Below, piece by piece: positions 23,691 to 33,344 of a stretch of DNA of 64,000 nucleotides. The notes under the pieces are model-generated. The model did not search any database, was not told the DNA's origin, and worked only from the letters and a program-made list of their open reading frames with translations. Where the stretch lies: assembly GCF_900112765.1 (NCBI RefSeq), contig NZ_FOMZ01000005.1:62001-126000 (forward strand). Direction: 5' to 3'. This stretch comes from Actinopolyspora alba (GTDB lineage: Bacteria; Actinomycetota; Actinomycetes; Mycobacteriales; Pseudonocardiaceae). Made by a program: the position numbers and the translations under genes. Each line of letters begins with the position of its first letter. Positions within the stretch are counted from its first letter, which is position 1.

Positions 23691-26600
23691 TCAGTTGACG
23701 ACGTCGTCGACCGAGGGGGCCTCGTTCTTGGACAGGTTGATGCCGAGGTTGGCCGCCGCGCGTTCGAGGTCCTCGTCGTCACCGTCCCGCATCTCGATGG
23801 CGGCACCGTCGCTGGAGAGCACCTCGACGTTCAGGCACAGCGACTGCAACTCCTTGAGCAGCACCTTGAACGACTCCGGAATACCCGGCTCTGGGATGTT
23901 CTCACCCTTGACGACCGCTTCGTAGACCTTGACGCGACCGAGCACGTCGTCGGACTTGATCGTCAGCAGTTCCTGCAGCGTGTAGGCGGCACCGTAGGCC
24001 TGCATCGCCCAGCACTCCATCTCACCGAAGCGCTGGCCACCGAACTGGGCCTTACCGCCCAGCGGCTGCTGGGTGATCATCGAGTACGGCCCGGTCGACC
24101 GTGCGTGGATCTTGTCATCCACCAGGTGCAGCAGCTTGAGGATGTACATGTAGCCGACCGCCACGCGGTGCGGGTACGGCTCCCCGCTGCGCCCGTCGAT
24201 CAGCATCGCCTTGCCGTCGCCGTCCACGACGCGCTCCCCGTCGCGGTTCGGCCTCGTCGACGACAGCAGACCGGTGATCTCCTCCTCGCGAGCACCGTCG
24301 AAGACCGGGCTGGCCGTCTTGGTACCCGGCTCGACGTCGTAGAGCTCCTCGGGGATCTTCTTCGCCCAGTCCGGATCCCCGTCGATCGACCACCCCTGCG
24401 AGGCGATCCAGCCGAGATGGGTCTCCAGGACCTGCCCGATGTTCATACGCCGCGGCACACCGTGAGTGTTGAGGATGATGTCCATCGGGGTGCCGTCCTT
24501 GGTGAACGGCATGTCCTCGATCGGCAGGATCTTGCCGATAACACCCTTGTTGCCGTGCCTACCGGCGAGCTTGTCACCGTCCTGGATCTTGCTCTTCTGG
24601 GCCACGTAGACCCGGACGAGCTCGTTGACCCCGGGCGGGAGTTCGTCGTCCTCCTCGCGGTTGAACACGCGGACGCCGATGACCTTGCCGGTCTCACCGT
24701 GCGGCACCTTCAGCGAGGTGTCCCTGACCTCCCTGGCCTTCTCCCCGAAGATCGCGCGGAGCAGCCGCTCCTCCGGGGTCAGCTCGGTCTCGCCCTTGGG
24801 AGTGACCTTGCCGACGAGGATGTCGCCGCCCTGGACCTCGGCACCGATGCGGACGATGCCGCGCTCGTCGAGGTCGGAGAGCACGTCCTCGGAGACGTTC
24901 GGGATGTCCCTGGTGATCTCCTCGGAGCCCAGCTTGGTGTCGCGGGCGTCGACCTCGTGCTCCTCGATGTGGATCGAGGTGAGCACGTCGTCCTGCACCA
25001 GCCGCTGGGAGAGGATGATCGCGTCCTCGTAGTTGTGCCCCTCCCACGGCATGATGCCGACGAGCAGGTTCTTGCCCAGCGCCATCTCGCCGTCCTCGGT
25101 CGAGGGACCGTCGGCGATGACCTGCCCTGCCTCGACCCGGTCGCCCTCGTTGACGATGGGCTTCTGGTTGATGCAGGTCCCGTGGTTGGACCGGGCGAAC
25201 TTCTGCAGCCGGTAGGTACGCCGGTTGCCGTCGTCGTCCATGACCGTGAGGTAGTCGGCGCACAGGTCCTCGACGACACCCGCCTTCTCCGCGGTGATGA
25301 CGTTGCCCGCGTCGACGGCGGCACGGAGCTCCATGCCGGTACCGACGAGCGGGGACTCGCTGCGCAGCAGCGGAACCGCCTGCCGCTGCATGTTGGCACC
25401 CATCAGGGCGCGGTTGGCGTCGTCGTGCTCCAGGAACGGCAGCATCGCCGTGGCCGCCGAGACCATCTGACGCGGCGAGACGTCCATGTACTCGATCTCG
25501 GTGGGGGCGAGCAGCTCGACCTCGCCGCCCTTGCGCCTGCCGAGCACGCGGTCCTCGAGGAAGTTGCCGTCGTCGTCGATCGGCGTGTTGGCCTGCGCCT
25601 TGGTGTAGCGGTCCTCCTCGTCGGCGGTGAGGTAGTCCACCTGGTCGGTGACCACACCGTCGACCACCTTGCGGTAGGGAGTCTCGATGAACCCGAACGG
25701 ATTGACCCGGCCGAAGGTGGCCAGCGAACCGATCAGACCGATGTTCGGCCCTTCCGGTGTCTCGATCGGGCACATCCGGCCGTAGTGCGAGGGGTGGACG
25801 TCACGAACCTCGACGCCCGCACGCTCCCTGGAGAGACCGCCCGGCCCCAGTGCCGAGAGCCTGCGCTTGTGCGTCAGGCCGGCCAGGGGGTTGGTCTGGT
25901 CCATGAACTGGGAGAGCTGCGAGGTGCCGAAGAACTCCTTGATCGCGGCGACGACCGGGCGAATGTTGATCAGTGTCTGCGGTGTGATCGCCTCGACGTC
26001 CTGGGTCGTCATGCGCTCGCGGACGACGCGCTCCATCCGGGAGAGGCCGACACGCACCTGGTTCTGGATCAGCTCACCCACGGTGCGCAGCCTGCGGTTA
26101 CCGAAGTGATCGATGTCGTCGAGCTCGACCGGGACGTCGTTGTCCTCGGATCCCATCGAGTTCTCGCCGGCGTGCAGCCGGACCAGGTACTCGATGGTGG
26201 TGGCGATGTCGTCGTGCGTGAGCACGCCCGAGGTGAACGGCAGGTCGATGCCGAGCTTCTTGTTGACCTTGTAGCGGCCGACGCGGGCGAGGTCGTAACG
26301 CTTCTCCTTGAAGAAGAGGTTCTCCAGCAGCGTCTGCGCGCTCTCCTTCGTCGGTGGCTCGCCGGGGCGCAGTTTGCGGTAGATGTCCAGCAGGGCCTCG
26401 TCCTGGCCCGAGGTGTGGTCCTTCTCCAGGGTCGACAGCATCGTCTCGGAGAAGCCGAACCGCTCACGGATGCCCTCGGCGGTCCATCCCAGTGCCTTGA
26501 GCAGGACGGTGACCGGCTGCCTGCGCTTGCGGTCGATCCGCACACCGACGGTGTCGCGCTTGTCGACGTCGAACTCCAGCCAGGCACCCCTGCTCGGGAT

Positions 26601-27173
26601 GATCTTCGCGCTGTAGACGTCCTTGTCGGTCGACTTGTCGACGGTCTGGTCGAAGTAAACGCCGGGCGACCGGACCAGCTGCGAGACCACGACACGCTCG
26701 GTGCCGTTGATGATGAAGGTGCCCTTGTCGCTCATCACGGGGAAGTCCCCCATGAAGACGGTCTGGCTCTTGATCTCGCCCGTCGTCTGGTTTATGAACT
26801 CCGCCGTGACGAACAGCGGAGCCGCGTAGGTCATGTCCTTGTCCTTGCACTCCTCGATGGAGGCCTTGACCTCATCGAACCGCGGGTCGGAAAAGGACAG
26901 CGACATGGAGCCCGAGAAGTCCTCGATCGGGGAGATCTCGTTGAGGACCTCTCCCAGACCACCAACGGGCATTTCCTCGCCGGCATCGACCCGGCGCTGG
27001 AACCAGGCCTCGTCACCGACGAGCCATTCGAAGGATTGGACCTGCAGATCGAGCAGGTCTGGTACTTCCAGCGGCTCACGGATCTTCTCGAATGAGACCC
27101 GCCTGGGGGCCCCAGGGATCCCCCTCGTGAAGTTGGAAGCTGCAGAGACCTTGGTCGCGCGGGAGACTGCCAA
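23691..27173 (-). CDS. rpoB: RNA polymerase subunit beta
   Basis: Beta subunit (1160 aa). I start at a TTG (27173, AAGGA seven bases upstream), giving [20 protein letters not shown]; as I recall, mycobacterial rpoB also starts at TTG. The rifampicin-binding cluster is near residue 420: [21 protein letters not shown]516, H526 and S531 (E. coli numbering) are intact, while 518 is Thr and 522 is Ala where E. coli has Asn and Ser. The downstream [20 protein letters not shown] is intact. The C-terminus ends [15 protein letters not shown] plus a short acidic tail. Co-transcribed with rpoC. Confidence 0.98.
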   Translation of the reverse strand: MAVSRATKVSAASNFTRGIPGAPRRVSFEKIREPLEVPDLLDLQVQSFEWLVGDEAWFQRRVDAGEEMPVGGLGEVLNEISPIEDFSGSMSLSFSDPRFDEVKASIEECKDKDMTYAAPLFVTAEFINQTTGEIKSQTVFMGDFPVMSDKGTFIINGTERVVVSQLVRSPGVYFDQTVDKSTDKDVYSAKIIPSRGAWLEFDVDKRDTVGVRIDRKRRQPVTVLLKALGWTAEGIRERFGFSETMLSTLEKDHTSGQDEALLDIYRKLRPGEPPTKESAQTLLENLFFKEKRYDLARVGRYKVNKKLGIDLPFTSGVLTHDDIATTIEYLVRLHAGENSMGSEDNDVPVELDDIDHFGNRRLRTVGELIQNQVRVGLSRMERVVRERMTTQDVEAITPQTLINIRPVVAAIKEFFGTSQLSQFMDQTNPLAGLTHKRRLSALGPGGLSRERAGVEVRDVHPSHYGRMCPIETPEGPNIGLIGSLATFGRVNPFGFIETPYRKVVDGVVTDQVDYLTADEEDRYTKAQANTPIDDDGNFLEDRVLGRRKGGEVELLAPTEIEYMDVSPRQMVSAATAMLPFLEHDDANRALMGANMQRQAVPLLRSESPLVGTGMELRAAVDAGNVITAEKAGVVEDLCADYLTVMDDDGNRRTYRLQKFARSNHGTCINQKPIVNEGDRVEAGQVIADGPSTEDGEMALGKNLLVGIMPWEGHNYEDAIILSQRLVQDDVLTSIHIEEHEVDARDTKLGSEEITRDIPNVSEDVLSDLDERGIVRIGAEVQGGDILVGKVTPKGETELTPEERLLRAIFGEKAREVRDTSLKVPHGETGKVIGVRVFNREEDDELPPGVNELVRVYVAQKSKIQDGDKLAGRHGNKGVIGKILPIEDMPFTKDGTPMDIILNTHGVPRRMNIGQVLETHLGWIASQGWSIDGDPDWAKKIPEELYDVEPGTKTASPVFDGAREEEITGLLSSTRPNRDGERVVDGDGKAMLIDGRSGEPYPHRVAVGYMYILKLLHLVDDKIHARSTGPYSMITQQPLGGKAQFGGQRFGEMECWAMQAYGAAYTLQELLTIKSDDVLGRVKVYEAVVKGENIPEPGIPESFKVLLKELQSLCLNVEVLSSDGAAIEMRDGDDEDLERAAANLGINLSKNEAPSVDDVVN

Positions 27174-27353
27174 GATGCGTCCTTCCGGGACTCTGAACTG
27201 GCTGCAACCGCTTCCGGAGCGTTGGGTGTAAGTGTCCGGATAGCACGGCTGTCAAGGGTGCAATGGCGCCCGCAATCCGGAAAACCCCAGCGCAGGGGTC
27301 CATTACTGAGTCCTCAGGCCAGGGAACGGAGAATGCGGGCAGCGCAACGTAGC

Positions 27354-27381
27354 AGTCTAGCGCGCGTGTCGCCCGCTGTCG
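27354..27381 (-). promoter_or_regulatory. Probable rpoB promoter
   Basis: Reading the minus strand: TCGACA (27376-27381), a 16-nt spacer, and TAGACT (27354-27359), giving a leader of about 170 nt before the TTG start. The spacer contains CGGGCGACACGC (27363-27374), which matches part of the element upstream of rpsJ and rpsL. Confidence 0.5.
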
Positions 27382-27945
27382 AGAGGGGGCCAGTACTGCC
27401 CGCCCCGATGATCACCGCTTCACCCGCTGGTTCATCTCCTGCGTCGTCCGCTCCGGCGTCTGCCGGGAACAAGCGTGACCTCCCGGAGGCCGTGAGTCAA
27501 GAGCTCCACACCGCATCACTCTCCCGACGGAAAACAGGATCACTCGATGTGGTTAGGAACCACTCCGTGCGCTGCTGCTGTCACTGTACGCCGCGATCGG
27601 CGTCACATCGTCCGCGCTCCACTCCTTCGGCGATCGGCGACCGCGAGGCCCCCCAGGAGGCGCGAGCGCCTTCCCCGCCGCCACGAACACCGCCCCGTTA
27701 CTCGTCACCCGACAGCGCTCGAACGCCGGAAAAACGTTGTGTATTCCCACAGTGCGGACAACCGACGCGAATTTTTGACCGATACCCCGGCGGAGCCGCA
27801 CGGGACGCTCGTATCGTCTGCAGCGAGCAGCGGGCATGGCACGATCGAGAGGTGACCGTGCGGAATCATGATCCTACTCTATGGACGCTGCCGGCCTCCA
27901 GGAGCCGGCCCCGGTTTCGCACCGGCGGTGACACGGGAGAACAGG
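27382..27945. other. Intergenic region between rpoB promoter and CHAT gene
   Basis: About 560 bp between divergent genes. Short open frames exist here but are Arg-rich and lack ribosome binding sites, so I regard them as random. The CHAT-gene promoter must lie here; I see no convincing boxes. No repeat or structured RNA was recognised. Confidence 0.5.
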
Positions 27946-30900
27946 ATGGACAACAAGGTGAACCAGCAGGACCGAACTCCCCGGGACGACCGGACCGAAC
28001 GTCCGACGCCGGAACAGGGGGCGAGCGGCACCGGAAACAGCTGGTTCACCAACGAGGTGGACGAGTCCCCCTCACCCGAGCAGCCGGGGCAGCGGGAGCC
28101 GGGACAGCGAGAGTCGCGGCAGCAACAACCACAACAGCAACAGCGGGGCACGGCCGTCACCCATTCGGCGGCCGCTCGTGCCGCCGCCCCTCGCTCGGCG
28201 GAGCAGGACGCCGAACAGCGATACGCGGACGCGCTCGCCGCGCTCAACCGGATGATGAGCACCTTCGACTTCAAGGAACTGTCCTGGGTCACCGAGGTGC
28301 TGCGCGCCACGGCCGGAGCGCTGCCGGAGCAGGACCCCTCTCGTCCCGGGGTGCTCAACAACCTGGGAAGCGCCGCCCAGCTCGCGCACCTCGCCTCCGG
28401 TGATCTCGCGCACCTGGAGGACGCGGTGTCCTACTACCGCTCCGCCGCGGAGGCGGCGAGCAGCGACGATCCGGACGTGGTCCTCTACCTGAGCAATCTG
28501 GCACTGGCACTGACCGACTGCGCCGGCCGCAAGGGCTCGGCCGAACAGGCAGTCGAGGCGGTCGACGTCGCCCGACTCGGGGTCGAGCGCACCGGCACGG
28601 CCGGGGCGGGGGGCACGGACTCCGACTCGGCGGACCTGCCGCGCCATCGGGACACCGCGCTGATCCGGCTGGGAAACGCGCTGAAGCTGCACGCCAGGCT
28701 CGCGGCCGACAACGACTCGGACGACGAGTCGATCGAGGTCTTCCAGGCCGCGCTGCGGGAATCGAGCGGCCAGGACGGTGCGCAACGTCCCGAGGGCCCG
28801 GACCTGATGATCAGCCTCGGCTCGGCACTGCTGCGCAGACACGAGCGAACCACCGATCCGAACGACCTCGACGAGGGGATCAAGTACCTGCGCACCGGCG
28901 TGGGGATGCTCCCGGACGGACAGCACCGCCGTTGGATGCTGCTGCGGTTCGCGGAGGCGCTGCGGTTGCGCTACCGCCAGCGGGGCGACCTGACCGACCT
29001 GCAATCGGCGATCAACGAGCTGTTCGGGGTGCTCGACGACCTGGAGTCGGGCAACCCGGTGCTGGGCAAGCTGATCTGGAACCTCACTTCGGCGACGGTG
29101 GAGCACCTGGACAGCAGTGGCGAGTCCGGCAACCTCTACCGCGCGTTGAAAACGATCAGCCCGGTGATGCGCAACCTGGCCACCGACGATCCGAACCGGG
29201 CCGTGGCGCTGGCTAGCTACGGAGCGCTGGCCCGCAGGCACTACCTGCACGCGGGCAACACGGCGGCACTGGACACCGCCGTGGCCGCGGGTGAGGCGGC
29301 GCTGGATGCCGAGACCACGGCGCCCAAGCGCTGCGCGGTCCTCAACTCGCTGGCCTCCACACTGATCACGCGGTTCGAACGGGCGGGCCAGCAGTCCGAC
29401 CTGGATCGCGCCCACGCCGCCGCCAGTGAGGCGCTGCAGGACTCCGAACAGCGCACCGCGCCGCAGTACACCGCCTACGCGCAGCTGGGTGTGGTGTCCA
29501 CGCACCAGCACCGGCTGAACTCGCGCAACGACGAGTTGGAAACGGCGATCGAGATGTTCGACAGAGCACTGATCGCCATGCCGGACTCGGCACCGGAACG
29601 CGTCACGGTCGCCACCCATCTCGGCCGCGCGCTGCAGACCCTGCACCGCCGCACCGGCAGGCGGAAGCTGTACCGGTGGGCTCGCAGAACGCTGACCGAG
29701 GCGGCCACACTGCCTACCGGCCCGGCCGATCAACGGCTCAAGGCCGCCAACCTGTGCGGCAGGCTCGCGGCGCAGGCGCACCGCTGGTCCGAGGCACTCG
29801 AATCGTTCACGCTGGCCGTCGAGCTGCTTCCGCTGGTCACACAGGGCAAGCGCGCGGTCGCGACCCCGACGGTGCAGCGCCGCTGGGCCCACGTGACCGC
29901 CGACGCGGCGGCCTGCGCGATCGAGGTGGGCAAACCGGAACGGGCCGTGGAGCTGCTGGAGCACGGACGTGCGGCGCTGCTTTCCGAGCTGATGCCCGCC
30001 GGCAGCGAGCTCGGGCAACTCAACCTGACCCATCCGGACCTGGCCACCGACGCGGTGCGGCTGCGCAGGCTGCTGGACCGCCACCCCGAGGAGCCGATCC
30101 TAGGCGGGGTGGACGTCATCGACGACGTGCGGCGCAGGCGCTGGTTGGCGGACACCTGGGACGAGTTGCTCGGCGAGATCCGGAACGAGTCCGGCGGTGA
30201 TCGGATGCGGCCGTGGTCCTTCGACACCCTGGCATCGGCCGCCGACGAGGGCGCGGTCGTGCTGGTCAACCTGAGCGAGTTCCGTTCGGACGCGGTGATC
30301 GTCTTCGGCGGTCGTGCTCTGGTGGTCCGGCTGCCCGGCGTGACACCGGAGCTGGCCGAGGAGCACGCCGCCTCCGCGCTGAACGCGGCGCAGCAGGCAC
30401 AGCGCACGGCCGACACCGAACGCACCCTCGGTATAACGCTGGACTGGCTGTGGCAGCACGTCACACGCCCGGTGCTGGAACGGATGGGGTACACCCGTAC
30501 GCCGCCCCAGGGGGCGCGGTGGCCCAGGCTGTGGTGGAGCACGCAGGGTGCCGCGGCCTTCCTCCCGCTGCACGCGGCGACCTCGACCGCCGGGGACAGC
30601 GCGTTGGACCGCGTGGTGTCCTCGCACACGCCGGGACTGCGCGTGCTGCTGACGACGAAGCGGCGGCGGGAACGGACGGGGGCCGACACGGCGCTGATCG
30701 CGGGTCCCTCCGACGAGCGGACTCCCGAGCAGCCGGGCAGGATCCCGGCACGGCACTGGTCCTCGGCGACCGCGATGTCGGAGCGCGACCACACCGCCGA
30801 TGACGTGTTCGCCGCGTTCGGGCACCACCAGCTGATCCACGTCTGCGAGCCGAGCACGCAGCACGCCGCCCAACCCGCGGCCGGACTGGTGCTGGACCGG

Positions 30901-31254
30901 GAGGACCGCGCCAGGTCGCTGAACCTGCTCGACATCGGGCAGCGTGACTTCGGGGACGCGAAGTTCCTCTGCCTGGCCAGGTGCAGAACGAAGGACACCC
31001 CGTCGGCGGCCGCGCTGACGATGGCGGGGGCGTTCGCCTTCATCGGATTCGCGCACGTGATCAGCACGCTGTGGGCGATGCACCGGGGTCCGGCGGAGGA
31101 CGTGCTGGCGGCGCTGTACGCGGAGCTGGCGCGCGACGGCGAGTTCCGCGCCGAGTTCTCCGCGGGAGTGCTGCACGCGACCACGCGCCGACTGCGGCGG
31201 CGCTATCCGGAGGCACCGACGCTGTGGGCCGGTTACACCCACGTGGGGGTCTGA
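27946..31254 (+). CDS. TPR-like/CHAT domain protein, catalytic site probably incomplete
   Basis: 1102 aa; ATG at 27946 with GGAG at good distance. Residues 1-85 are disordered and Gln/Pro-rich. About 90-720 is a helical repeat solenoid of TPR type with many LxxAL units. About 730-1102 is a CHAT (caspase-like, separase-related) domain: WWSTQGAAAFLPLHAA, HTPGLRVLLTTKRR, LIHVCEPS and LCLARCRTKD. The nucleophile Cys is likely C1013. At the HFACHG-type motif this protein has HVCEPS, so H965 aligns with the first His but the usual catalytic His-Gly pair reads Pro-Ser. TPR-CHAT proteins act as proteases or signal hubs in bacterial conflict and cell-death systems. No toxin, STAND partner or substrate gene is adjacent. 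Confidence 0.8.
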   Translation: MDNKVNQQDRTPRDDRTERPTPEQGASGTGNSWFTNEVDESPSPEQPGQREPGQRESRQQQPQQQQRGTAVTHSAAARAAAPRSAEQDAEQRYADALAALNRMMSTFDFKELSWVTEVLRATAGALPEQDPSRPGVLNNLGSAAQLAHLASGDLAHLEDAVSYYRSAAEAASSDDPDVVLYLSNLALALTDCAGRKGSAEQAVEAVDVARLGVERTGTAGAGGTDSDSADLPRHRDTALIRLGNALKLHARLAADNDSDDESIEVFQAALRESSGQDGAQRPEGPDLMISLGSALLRRHERTTDPNDLDEGIKYLRTGVGMLPDGQHRRWMLLRFAEALRLRYRQRGDLTDLQSAINELFGVLDDLESGNPVLGKLIWNLTSATVEHLDSSGESGNLYRALKTISPVMRNLATDDPNRAVALASYGALARRHYLHAGNTAALDTAVAAGEAALDAETTAPKRCAVLNSLASTLITRFERAGQQSDLDRAHAAASEALQDSEQRTAPQYTAYAQLGVVSTHQHRLNSRNDELETAIEMFDRALIAMPDSAPERVTVATHLGRALQTLHRRTGRRKLYRWARRTLTEAATLPTGPADQRLKAANLCGRLAAQAHRWSEALESFTLAVELLPLVTQGKRAVATPTVQRRWAHVTADAAACAIEVGKPERAVELLEHGRAALLSELMPAGSELGQLNLTHPDLATDAVRLRRLLDRHPEEPILGGVDVIDDVRRRRWLADTWDELLGEIRNESGGDRMRPWSFDTLASAADEGAVVLVNLSEFRSDAVIVFGGRALVVRLPGVTPELAEEHAASALNAAQQAQRTADTERTLGITLDWLWQHVTRPVLERMGYTRTPPQGARWPRLWWSTQGAAAFLPLHAATSTAGDSALDRVVSSHTPGLRVLLTTKRRRERTGADTALIAGPSDERTPEQPGRIPARHWSSATAMSERDHTADDVFAAFGHHQLIHVCEPSTQHAAQPAAGLVLDREDRARSLNLLDIGQRDFGDAKFLCLARCRTKDTPSAAALTMAGAFAFIGFAHVISTLWAMHRGPAEDVLAALYAELARDGEFRAEFSAGVLHATTRRLRRRYPEAPTLWAGYTHVGV

Positions 31255-31283
31255 ACGTCGGTTCGGCGGAGCGCGCGGCGGTG

Positions 31284-31309
31284 GCGTCGATTTCGCGCGA
31301 AACCGACGC
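31284..31309. repeat. Near-perfect 26-bp palindrome after the CHAT gene
   Basis: GCGTCGATTTCG is followed directly by CGCGAAACCGACGC, symmetric except for one base per arm. It is a relative of the 19532/63040 motif (shared TTTC..GCGAAA core). It lies 30 nt after the CHAT stop and before the converging mce-associated gene, so it may help terminate either. GCGCACGTG then occurs three times in 31308-31345. Confidence 0.5.
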
Positions 31310-31428
31310 GCACGTGGGGCCGCGCACGTGACTGCCGCGCACGTGAGTACCGGGAGTGCGCCCCACTGCCGCCCGGCGGTGGTGAGGTATCCCGGTCGAG
31401 CGGCCCCGGTCGACCCCGTAACGGGTTG

Positions 31429-31473
31429 TCAGAGCTGGGTCATTCAGAGCTGGGTCATTCAGAGCTGGGTCAT
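31429..31473 (-). repeat. Three tandem 15-bp units at a stop codon
   Basis: The 15-nt unit ATGACCCAGCTCTGA occurs three times head to tail on the minus strand. The first unit (31459-31473) is the last five codons (MTQL-stop) of the mce-associated gene; the other two lie after the stop and each form a start-MTQL-stop mini-frame. It looks like a recent in-frame tandem duplication. Confidence 0.85.
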
Positions 31474-32589
31474 GCTGCTGATCTTCCACTGGTCACCGCG
31501 TTTCACCGCGACGACGCTGAGCTGTGCCGGGTAGACACCGCCTTCGCCGCTCTCGGTGCGGGTGGCGTTCTGGTTGACGAACAGCAGCACCTCGGCGCGC
31601 CCGTCCCGCAACATCGTCACCCCGGACTCGGCGACGGTGGTGGTCAGCACCATCTTCTGTTTGGGGGCCTGCTCGCGCACCGTTCGGAACATCTTGTCGT
31701 ACTGCTCGACCGAATCGCCGACCAGAACGTTGCCCGCCGCCTGCTCGGTTTTGTCCATATTGGAGTAGTCGAAGGAGAAGATCTTCTCCACGGCCTTGCC
31801 GACCTGGCCCTTCACCTCGCTTGTCGCCGACTCGTCCACCAGGGCCCGGTTGGCCGCCGCGCCACCGTGCCGCAGCGTGTGAGCGGAGTACTGGAACCAG
31901 CAGGCCAGCCCGGCGAATCCCACGGTCAGCGCCAGCAGCACGGCCGTGAGCACTTTCCGGTTGCTCCGCGCCGAACCGCTGCCTGCGGTCGCCCCGGAAC
32001 CACGGTCCGGACCGTCCGGGCCGGTGTCGCCCGAGTCCGAGCTGTCGGAGTCCGGGCTCTCGGCGGCCGGGCTCTCGGCGGCCGGGCTCTCGACGACCGG
32101 GCTCTCGACGACCGGGCCGTCCGAATCAGAACTACCCGAATCCGGGCCGTCCGAGAGGTCCTCCCCCTCGTGGCCGGGGAGCGGCTCGTGTCGCTGTTCG
32201 GCCGTGTCGTCGGTCGCGGCCGAGGCAGCCGCCGATTCGGTCTCCGGCGCGGTGTTCGTTCCCTCCGCCTCGGGTAAGCCCTCGCCCTCCTCGGGCAACT
32301 CCGTGCTCCTCTCCGGCGCGCTGCCACCGGCGGAGGTGATCGATGGCTCGGTCCCGGCCGGAGCCGCGTCGCCCGCACCGGTGGGTTCGTCGACCGAAAC
32401 GTCGCCGGAGGAGTCGACTGGCGACTCGGCGGACGAATCGACGGACGAGTCGGCGGCGACATCACCGGTGACCTCGGGGGTTCGGGCGTCGTCACCGGCC
32501 GCGGCACGGTTGCGCGCACCGGCCACGCGCGGCTTGCGCACGGCGGAACCGCCTCGGCCGCGGCCTGCGGGACGGCGAGAGTTGCTCAC
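31459..32589 (-). CDS. Mce-associated membrane protein with long acidic N-terminus
   Basis: 376 aa from a GTG at 32589 (GGAG eight bases upstream). Residues 1-40 are basic. 40-215 are disordered and rich in Ser, Asp, Glu and Pro, with repeats such as VVESP/AAESP. One TM helix (about 220-240, VLTAVLLALTVGFAGLACWF) is followed by an outer SnoaL/NTF2-like domain typical of Mce-associated (Mas/VirB8-like) proteins, ending VKRGDQWKISSMTQL. The last gene of the mce operon; such proteins stabilise the Mce lipid-transport complex. The acidic N-terminus would be cytoplasmic. Confidence 0.85.
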   Translation of the reverse strand: MSNSRRPAGRGRGGSAVRKPRVAGARNRAAAGDDARTPEVTGDVAADSSVDSSAESPVDSSGDVSVDEPTGAGDAAPAGTEPSITSAGGSAPERSTELPEEGEGLPEAEGTNTAPETESAAASAATDDTAEQRHEPLPGHEGEDLSDGPDSGSSDSDGPVVESPVVESPAAESPAAESPDSDSSDSGDTGPDGPDRGSGATAGSGSARSNRKVLTAVLLALTVGFAGLACWFQYSAHTLRHGGAAANRALVDESATSEVKGQVGKAVEKIFSFDYSNMDKTEQAAGNVLVGDSVEQYDKMFRTVREQAPKQKMVLTTTVAESGVTMLRDGRAEVLLFVNQNATRTESGEGGVYPAQLSVVAVKRGDQWKISSMTQL

Positions 32590-32678
32590 GGGTGTTCTCC
32601 TTGCACGAAAACTGCGTTACCGACCGGTCTCGTGGTGGTCGTGACGGAGCGATGTCGAGTGGTGCCGAGCGACACCGC

Positions 32679-33209
32679 TCACCCCGCGCTCGGGGTCATC
32701 CGGTTCAGCTTCCACTGCCCGTCGGTCCTGGTGAGTTCGGCCCGGACCCGCCAACGGCTGGTGGTCGGCTTGCCGCCGTCCTCGGTCTTGGTGATCTTGT
32801 AACTGGCGATCATCCGGGCCTTGCCCTGCCGCGTGTTCAACTCGGTCAGGGCCGAGGCCAGGATCTCGGCCTCGGTGACCGACTTGGCCTTGGTCACCTG
32901 CTCGACACGCTGCTCCCGGCTGCCCTTGAGCACCTCGCGCAGCGGCCCGGTGGTCCCGTCGATCGCGCGCCGCATGTCCTGCTTCACCCTGCGGTGGTCT
33001 ATCGAGTTGAAATTGATCACCGCCTGTCTTCCGGCGCGCAACACGCGATCCCGGGTGACCGCCAGCTCCACGTCGGAGTCGTTGGCCGCGAGCGCCCAGG
33101 AGACCCCGAATCCGCCCGCCGAGAGCACGCTCGCGACGAGCAGCACCACCGCCACCGGCACCATCCGCCAGCGGCGGGGCCGCAGCAGTGCCGAGACCGC
33201 CGATCTCAT
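32679..33209 (-). CDS. Mce-associated membrane protein
   Basis: 176 aa: one N-terminal TM helix (about 17-42) followed by an extracytoplasmic NTF2-like domain, ending RAELTRTDGQWKLNRMTPSAG, where the DGQWKLxxMTP motif is typical of Mas proteins. It has an ATG start with GGAAGGAA upstream. It lies between mceF (135-nt gap) and the second Mas gene (89-nt gap), and probably stabilises the Mce complex at the membrane. Confidence 0.88.
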   Translation of the reverse strand: MRSAVSALLRPRRWRMVPVAVVLLVASVLSAGGFGVSWALAANDSDVELAVTRDRVLRAGRQAVINFNSIDHRRVKQDMRRAIDGTTGPLREVLKGSREQRVEQVTKAKSVTEAEILASALTELNTRQGKARMIASYKITKTEDGGKPTTSRWRVRAELTRTDGQWKLNRMTPSAG

Positions 33210-33240
33210 AAGAGTTCCTTCCCGAACGAGTGACGAACCG

Positions 33241-33275
33241 GCGCGGTGTCCCGATCGCGGACCGGGACACCGCGC
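33241..33275 (-). terminator. 13-bp stem-loop between mceF and the Mas genes
   Basis: Perfect arms 33241-33253 and 33263-33275 with a 9-nt loop, 70 nt after the mceF stop, and no U-tract. It could partly terminate or protect the long mce message and lower Mas expression. Confidence 0.5.
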
Positions 33276-33281
33276 CCATCC

Positions 33282-33329
33282 GCTGTTTCGCGCTGTCGCT
33301 GTTTGGCGCTGTCGCTGTTTCGCGCTGTC
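33282..33329. repeat. Three tandem 16-bp units
   Basis: GCTGTTTCGCGCTGTC, GCTGTTTGGCGCTGTC and GCTGTTTCGCGCTGTC in direct succession in the mceF-Mas spacer, 16 bp after mceF ends. Only one base differs in the middle unit. Its function is unknown; with the neighbouring hairpin it makes up most of the spacer. Confidence 0.8.
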
Positions 33330-33344
33330 GCTCCGGTGCCGTCG

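Noticed and set aside
27547-27855. Small frames on both strands between rpoB and the CHAT gene
   Set aside because: Arg/Ser-rich, no Shine-Dalgarno, no conserved motif; typical of random high-GC frames.
32040-32110. Possible CRISPR-like or satellite repeats
   Set aside because: The repeated units encode VVESP/AAESP tandem amino-acid repeats inside the Mas gene; there is no spacer structure.
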